Shown one piece after another: positions 63,764 to 64,000 of a stretch of 64,000 nt of DNA. The position numbers and the translations under genes are program-made. Where the stretch lies: contig OY829652.1 of the NCBI GenBank assembly GCA_963691815.1, forward strand, positions 34,663,473 to 34,727,472. Reading direction: 5' to 3'. Numbering within the stretch: the stretch's first letter is position 1; each line of letters opens with the position of its first letter. The notes beneath the pieces are model-generated. The model was not told where the DNA came from. It did not search any database and saw only the letters and a list, made by a program, of their open reading frames with translations. Source of the stretch: Echiichthys vipera. Its lineage: Eukaryota > Chordata > Actinopteri > Perciformes > Trachinidae.

Positions 63764-64000
63764 GGTGATTATCCATAGATAGATATAGATAGATAACTTT
63801 GTTTATCCCGAGGTGAAATTAGGTCATCATAGCAGCGGTACAATACAATCAGAAATGCAAAATATAAAATACTATAAAAGTACAGTATCGCAATTTAAAA
63901 CACTATATACAATATACAATAAGATGCTTGGCAGTTCCAGATAAAAGTGTATTCCTTGAGCGTTGCTGTGAAGCGTTGTAGAGTCTGATGGCAGCAGGTA
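63764..64000 (-). mobile_element. 3' end of a LINE running off the window
   Basis: On minus, a C-terminal ORF2 trace (YLLPSDSTTLHSNA, from 64,000) leads to a 3' UTR and a (TAGA)n tail at 63,774-63,796 with tttatcccgaggtgaaatt next to it. This resembles the end of L2-like LINEs. Confidence 0.6.

Overview
This is a repeat-dominated stretch of a vertebrate genome, almost certainly a teleost fish. A complete PIGY coding region lies just downstream of the last PYURF (PREY) exon on the minus strand at about 51 kb, an arrangement known from vertebrates. The surrounding mobile elements are those typical of fish: Rex3/RTE, L2/CR1-type LINEs with an esterase ORF1, an L1/Tx1 LINE, a Penelope-like element with a GIY-YIG nuclease, tRNA-headed SINEs, PIF/Harbinger and hAT elements, and long CA runs. 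No bacterial or phage features are present. Family names are by eye, without database comparison.

Layout. 0.19-7.13 kb: an LTR element in minus orientation with both LTRs, a tRNA-Met-type primer site and a 4-bp target duplication. It keeps only gag-like coding and has been hit by three Harbinger-type MITEs. 7.4-10.5 kb: SINE and L2 fragments and a CA microsatellite. 10.57-20.95 kb: a nested stack. An L2-type LINE is split by a second LINE and by a solo LTR, and is followed by a near full-length L1/Tx1 LINE with an intact 1268-residue ORF2 and a 15-bp target duplication. 23.27-25.08 kb: Rex3 remnant. 25.08-28.7 kb: decayed minus-strand endogenous retrovirus (protease, RT, start of RNase H, then a jump into Env TM). 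30.8-31.4 kb: a different retroviral LTR with a perfect tRNA-Asn primer site. 32-34.1 kb: two more LINE fragments. 34.7-35.6 kb: MITE. 36.0-37.46 kb: Penelope-like element split by a SINE. 37.5-37.9 kb: minisatellite.

Host genes. A plus-strand gene has a large lysine-rich exon (38,916-40,449) and a probable last exon (48,266-48,400), separated by an intron holding an almost complete minus-strand L2-type LINE (42.06-45.94 kb) and a MITE. I do not recognise this gene. It converges on the minus-strand PYURF-PIGY unit (50.8-51.6 kb), whose upstream intron carries an hAT element with a perfect 8-bp target duplication. PYURF exon 1 was not found.

53.0-64 kb is again mobile-element debris: an L2/CR1 LINE interrupted by Rex3 and partly inverted, a Harbinger remnant, a partial copy of the first LTR, further L2 and Jockey-like LINE pieces, and a LINE 3' end running off the window. 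The elements do not act together. The only pathway link visible is GPI-anchor synthesis (PIGY) and methyltransferase/mitochondrial support (PYURF) sharing one locus.
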